A stretch of DNA of 9,775 bases from Bacteroidales bacterium (GTDB lineage Bacteria > Bacteroidota > Bacteroidia > Bacteroidales > UBA10428). The stretch is taken from positions 1-9,775 of the forward strand of contig JAFGOZ010000676.1 in assembly GCA_016926235.1 (NCBI GenBank), in the 5' to 3' direction. The position numbers and the translations under genes were made by a program. Within the stretch, counting starts at the first letter, position 1, and every line of letters starts with the position of its first letter. The notes beneath the pieces were generated by a model that saw nothing but the letters and a program-made list of their open reading frames with translations, had not been told where the DNA came from and made no database searches. Below, in pieces: positions 7,114-9,775 of this stretch.

Positions 7114-8925
7114 TCAATAGGCCTGGTTCTTTTTTAATCCTTCCTTTGCTTTTTCCATCAGCATCAGGATCTTTTTGTTTGTATTTCTTTCATTTTCCGA
7201 TATTTCTTCCAGTGTTGATAGAGCATTTATATAATCTTTTAGATTAATATAACTCATGGCAAGATTTGTTCTTAGCTCAATGGAGTCCGGGGACAGTGCT
7301 ATTCCATGCTTTAAAACTTTTACAGACTCTTCATACTTACCAATGGCACCGTAGACTCCACCCAGATCAGACCAGAAAATTACTTCTTCAGGTGCCACTT
7401 TAACGGCCTTTTGAAAAAACTTCAATGCTTCAACATTATTTCCTTTTTTCCACATTGCCATTCCCATGTTATTATACCAACGACCCTGTTCATAATGAGT
7501 CATAATCAATGAGCTGGCTTTATTCAAAATCTTAACAGCATCATCCAGCCTGTTGGTTTCAATCAGCATATAGGAATAGTCAATATAGTTAATTGCCCGA
7601 TTTGGGTATTTATCAATTGCAATATTATAATATTCTTCAGCTTCTTTGTATTGTTTATTATTAAGATATTTTTCAGCAATATCAGAAGCAAACATCATGT
7701 TATTAAACCTGAATACTTCCTGTTTTATTAGAGCGTCGTTATCATGCCAGAGCCCCCTGTTTAATGAATAAGTATACGCTCCCATGTAGGAGACAACGAT
7801 GGTCAAAATAGAAATAGAAATGTTTTTTCTCCAGATAATAGCATTTTTGATGATACATCCGACACCTAAAAACAAAAATGCCATAGGGAAATACAACCAG
7901 CGCATAGAAATAAGAGAAACAGATGAGGTTGGAATGATATTTAATACAGGTATAATACCTGTTAAAAATGCCAGTACAGAAAATACTGCCACCTTGTTCC
8001 TTCTTTTCTTCCAGAGTAATATAAGCAATAAAAAAAACAAAATAAATGAGATTATGCTTAACCAGTTATATATGATTTCCGGATAATCTAAATTGAAAAA
8101 ATGCAGATTATTTGGAAGCAACACAAGTTTGAGATTACAAAAAACAAGGAAGGGAGCAAAAAATAATCCTTCCCATATGTTTTCTATCCCTGAAGGAGCT
8201 AATACAGACTCTGTAACTCCCTTTCTTAATAAAAAATAAATAATAGCAACTAATATAAAAGGAAGATAACTGATTGATTCTTTTAGAAAACCATATTTTT
8301 TCTCGGCTAAAAGTCTCCGGTAAAAAAAAATCAGAGGGATGACCATTAAACCAAATTCCTTTGAAAAAACGGCTCCGGCAAACAGGACAACAGAAATAAT
8401 ATAAGCAAAAATTTTTTTATTTTCATTTGCGATAATAAATGAAAGTAAAGACCCGATTGAAAAAATAGTAACAATTATATTATTTCTTGAAGTTATAAAG
8501 GAAACCGCTTCAGTATTAACTGGATGAAGGGCAAATATGACTGCGGCCCAGAATGCAACATTTTTTTCCAAAAACAAAGAAAAAAAATACATAAGTATAA
8601 AACAGCATATTAAATGTAAAATAAGATTGGTTGTGCGAAAACCACGCGCATCCATACCCCAAAGAAGATAATCAAGGCGATATGTTATATTGATTAGGGG
8701 CCTGTAATAACCACTATGATAGGCCCCCAAATCATTTTCATGAGAGACTCCATCCTCCTGACTGAAATATGTTAATAATGTGTGTGAGTCACGGATGAAC
8801 TGATTATTTTTAACAAGGGCTTTATCATCAAGGATAAAATCACCCGAAAAGGTTGGCAAGTACGCTGTTAAAACAAGGATTGTTATAATTAGGAATTTAC
8901 TCAGATTATATGATTGCATTTTCAT
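7114..8925 (-). CDS. TMTC-like GT-C membrane glycosyltransferase with C-terminal TPRs
   Basis: This 603-residue protein has about 11-12 membrane helices between residues 9 and 385, followed by a TPR domain. The first periplasmic loop starts with GDFILDDKALVKNN (28-41), an acidic DD pair like that of GT-C enzymes. HPVNTEAVSFITSRNNI (134-150), FSKEFG (187-192) and RWLYFP (342-347) match signatures of the TMTC/GT105 family, whose animal members are O-mannosyltransferases using a lipid-linked donor. At least four TPR units lie at about 412-443, 482-513, 516-547 and 550-580 and should bind a protein partner or acceptor. The neighbours, a DPM1-like enzyme downstream and a pilin gene upstream, suggest protein O-glycosylation, perhaps of the pilin. 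The ribosome site before ATG 8925 is weak (AAAG), but the start overlaps the stop of a small upstream ORF as ATGA. Confidence 0.87.
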   Translation of the reverse strand: MKMQSYNLSKFLIITILVLTAYLPTFSGDFILDDKALVKNNQFIRDSHTLLTYFSQEDGVSHENDLGAYHSGYYRPLINITYRLDYLLWGMDARGFRTTNLILHLICCFILMYFFSLFLEKNVAFWAAVIFALHPVNTEAVSFITSRNNIIVTIFSIGSLLSFIIANENKKIFAYIISVVLFAGAVFSKEFGLMVIPLIFFYRRLLAEKKYGFLKESISYLPFILVAIIYFLLRKGVTESVLAPSGIENIWEGLFFAPFLVFCNLKLVLLPNNLHFFNLDYPEIIYNWLSIISFILFFLLLILLWKKRRNKVAVFSVLAFLTGIIPVLNIIPTSSVSLISMRWLYFPMAFLFLGVGCIIKNAIIWRKNISISILTIVVSYMGAYTYSLNRGLWHDNDALIKQEVFRFNNMMFASDIAEKYLNNKQYKEAEEYYNIAIDKYPNRAINYIDYSYMLIETNRLDDAVKILNKASSLIMTHYEQGRWYNNMGMAMWKKGNNVEALKFFQKAVKVAPEEVIFWSDLGGVYGAIGKYEESVKVLKHGIALSPDSIELRTNLAMSYINLKDYINALSTLEEISENERNTNKKILMLMEKAKEGLKKNQAY

Positions 8926-9044
8926 ATGTCTTTATAATCATGTTTTAAAATCTCTTCATTATTATCCATAAGCAAAGAAATAGGATATGTTTCTAGATAT
9001 TCTCCTATTTCTTTAATCTTAGGATGAAAGATTTTCATGCGCAT
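8922..9044 (-). CDS. Possible small ORF or 3' gene remnant coupled to the TMTC-like gene
   Basis: A 40-codon frame (start ATG at 9044, or 9038) ends with a TGA that overlaps the next ATG as ATGA, a spacing usual for coupled bacterial genes. Its product reads FHPKIKEIGEYLETYPIS in the middle and NNEEILKHDYKDI at the end, which is polar, helix-prone and protein-like. No ribosome site precedes it. A second open frame directly upstream (9093-9019, KLKKYIDFFDAHENLSS then stop) overlaps it in another phase and is also protein-like, so both may be pieces of one frameshifted gene. I do not recognise the product. Chance cannot be excluded in such AT-rich DNA. Confidence 0.3.
   Translation of the reverse strand: MRMKIFHPKIKEIGEYLETYPISLLMDNNEEILKHDYKDI
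8974..9014. repeat. Perfect 12-bp inverted repeat upstream of the TMTC-like gene
   Basis: AAAGAAATAGGA at 8974-8985 and its exact reverse complement TCCTATTTCTTT at 9003-9014 are separated by 17 bases. Neither side is followed by a T run, so it is not an intrinsic terminator. It lies 49 bases upstream of the TMTC-like start and inside the possible small ORF. It could be an mRNA hairpin that controls access to the weak ribosome site, or a protein-binding dyad. Confidence 0.6.
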
Positions 9045-9093
9045 CAAAAAAATCAATGTATTTTTTTAATTTATCTCTAATGCTCCTATATTC

Positions 9094-9128
9094 AAAAAAA
9101 GGGAATCAGATATAATCTGACTCCCTTT
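9094..9128 (-). terminator. Rho-independent terminator after the pilin gene
   Basis: On the minus strand an 11-bp stem GGGAGTCAGAT / ATCTGATTCCC with one G-T pair and a three-base loop is followed by seven T; three A-T pairs extend the base of the stem into the T run. It begins 32 bases after the pilin stop. It should end most pilin transcripts and lower expression of the glycosyltransferase genes behind it, as expected for an abundant structural protein followed by enzymes. Confidence 0.92.
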
Positions 9129-9159
9129 ATGTAATAAGGATACTTATTCGCTGATTTTA

Positions 9160-9549
9160 TTAGTTACTGCCAGTTATTTTTCCGCCAGGGCCATCAAGCG
9201 TATATGTTCTAGTGCCGTCCTGGTCTGGATATGTACCGATTATTTGGTAACTATCTGTGATGTTACCAGTGCTACCGGCTGCTACTGTTATAGTAACTTT
9301 TGGATCATTAGTATAACCATAATCATCCTCCAGGTCCGCAGTAGTAGTAGTATATGTTGTCCAGTCAACAAAATAAGCTTCCTCGGCAGTGGCAATATTT
9401 CTTACCTGAGACTGTGTAGCTGCATTGTATGACCTTACTCTGTATGCAGCAAACTGCGGGATAGCGATTGCAGCCAGGATACCGATGATCGCGATAACGA
9501 TCATAAGTTCTATAAGTGTAAAACCCTTTTCATCTTTTTTCATAAACAT
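9160..9549 (-). CDS. pilA: Type IVa major pilin precursor
   Basis: This 129-residue prepilin has a short charged leader MFMKKDEKG, cleaved by PilD-type peptidase after Gly, and a mature protein of 120 residues starting FTLIELMIV with the essential Glu5. The hydrophobic helix IAIIGILAAIAIPQF is of class IVa type. The first 57 mature residues can be aligned without gaps to the short Geobacter PilA, including aromatic residues at 1, 24, 27, 32, 51 and 57, but here a Thr-rich segment (55-61) and a C-terminal domain follow. There are no cysteines, so no disulfide-bonded D-loop. The ATG at 9549 is chosen because GGAGG (9563-9559) is nine bases upstream; ATG 9543 is possible but spaced too far. The gene is monocistronic or nearly so, with a sigma-54-like promoter before it and a strong terminator after it. 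Confidence 0.95.
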   Translation of the reverse strand: MFMKKDEKGFTLIELMIVIAIIGILAAIAIPQFAAYRVRSYNAATQSQVRNIATAEEAYFVDWTTYTTTTADLEDDYGYTNDPKVTITVAAGSTGNITDSYQIIGTYPDQDGTRTYTLDGPGGKITGSN

Positions 9550-9680
9550 AATAATTTTCCTCCAAAATTTAAAGTTGATCATGATCAATTAAAACCCTAA
9601 AAACCAAAACCCTTCGGAGTTTCACCTCCTTTCGAATTTTCTTCAAAATAACATTTTATTGTTATCTGTTAAATTCATAC
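9550..9680 (-). promoter_or_regulatory. Structured 5' leader of the pilin gene with an orphan Shine-Dalgarno-like sequence
   Basis: The predicted leader of about 130 bases carries three dyads in a row: ATAACA/TGTTAT (9648-9665, six-base loop), GGAG/CTCC (9616-9629, six-base loop) and a perfect 14-base palindrome TTGATCATGATCAA (9575-9588). The middle hairpin contains AAAGGAGGTGA (9632-9622), almost a complete match to the 16S rRNA 3' end, but no start codon lies at a usable distance; the real pilin ribosome site is about 60 bases further on. It does not match the c-di-GMP GEMM riboswitch consensus that I remember. Ribosome standby, RNA stability or a protein-binding site are all possible. Confidence 0.45.
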
Positions 9681-9689
9681 TGAACTATA

Positions 9690-9705
9690 TACAAATAATA
9701 TGCCA
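9690..9705 (-). promoter_or_regulatory. Sigma-54-like (-24/-12) promoter for the pilin gene
   Basis: On the minus strand TGGCATATTATTTGTA fits the sigma-54 consensus TGGCAC-N5-TTGCW: GG at 9704-9703, then exactly ten bases, then GT (consensus GC) at 9692-9691. The one important deviation is T for C at the -12 element. Transcription would start near 9680. Pilin genes of Geobacter, Myxococcus and Pseudomonas are known to use RpoN with PilR-type activators, which makes the match more credible. No activator binding site can be assigned in the 70 bases left before the window edge. Confidence 0.5.
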
Positions 9706-9775
9706 TACCTATCGATTTTTTAAAAATATATACATTTACTTTGTTTTCAACAGGTTACAGGCAATACAAATGAAA

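Noticed and set aside
7799..8086. Plus-strand 95-codon frame opposite the TMTC-like gene
   Set aside because: It lies inside the membrane domain of a well-supported gene on the other strand; its composition is that of a reversed hydrophobic coding region.
9550..9588. Longer pilin precursor starting at TTG 9588 or ATG 9582
   Set aside because: It would translate through the GGAGG ribosome site and give an atypical leader of about 20 residues; the ATG at 9549 gives a normal nine-residue leader.
9550..9680. c-di-GMP (GEMM) or cAG riboswitch in the pilin leader
   Set aside because: The conserved core and tetraloop/receptor features I know for GEMM are absent; only simple hairpins are seen.

Overview
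This AT-rich window looks like a surface-polysaccharide and pilin-glycosylation locus from a Gram-negative bacterium. I favour a deltaproteobacterium (Desulfobacterota sensu lato). The main reason is the type IV pilin at the right end: its first 57 mature residues align without gaps to my memory of the short Geobacter sulfurreducens PilA, and it sits behind a sigma-54-like promoter. That placement is inference; there is no rRNA or other taxonomic marker here.

Layout. Bases 1-775 hold no intact gene. They contain short, broken, coding-like stretches (a 45-codon frame behind a good ribosome site but out of frame by one base, a 56-codon frame without a start, and a short minus-strand tail) and look like a decayed junction. 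Bases 776-6115 are a tight plus-strand operon of seven genes with gaps or overlaps of -20 to +8 bases: a WbqC-family protein, an ArnC/GtrB-type polyprenyl-phosphate glycosyltransferase with two C-terminal membrane helices, a class I SAM methyltransferase, a NeuD/PglD-type hexapeptide acetyltransferase, a cytoplasmic five-bladed-propeller glycosidase-like protein, a four-helix SMR/ArnE-like membrane protein, and WecE (RffA), the dTDP-4-amino-4,6-dideoxygalactose transaminase. Bases 6116-6277 form a convergent junction with no clear terminator and one doubtful 45-codon frame. Bases 6278-9705 are a minus-strand block read from right to left: sigma-54-like promoter, a structured leader of about 130 bases, the pilin gene, a strong terminator, a possible 40-codon ORF, a TMTC-like GT-C membrane glycosyltransferase with C-terminal TPRs, and a DPM1-like GT2 glycosyltransferase.

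How the genes may work together (inference). WecE makes a dTDP-4-amino-6-deoxy sugar. The acetyltransferase and methyltransferase could decorate it, the ArnC/GtrB-like enzyme could load it on undecaprenyl phosphate, and the SMR-like protein could flip it. The minus-strand DPM1-like enzyme and the TMTC-like GT-C protein form a second donor/transferase pair. Because this pair lies directly behind a major pilin gene, the pilin is a natural candidate acceptor. The aminotransferase, ArnC-like, ArnE-like and GT-C set parallels the Arn lipid A modification pathway, but with a WecE-type sugar and a TPR-bearing transferase. This is the most interesting system hypothesis in the window.
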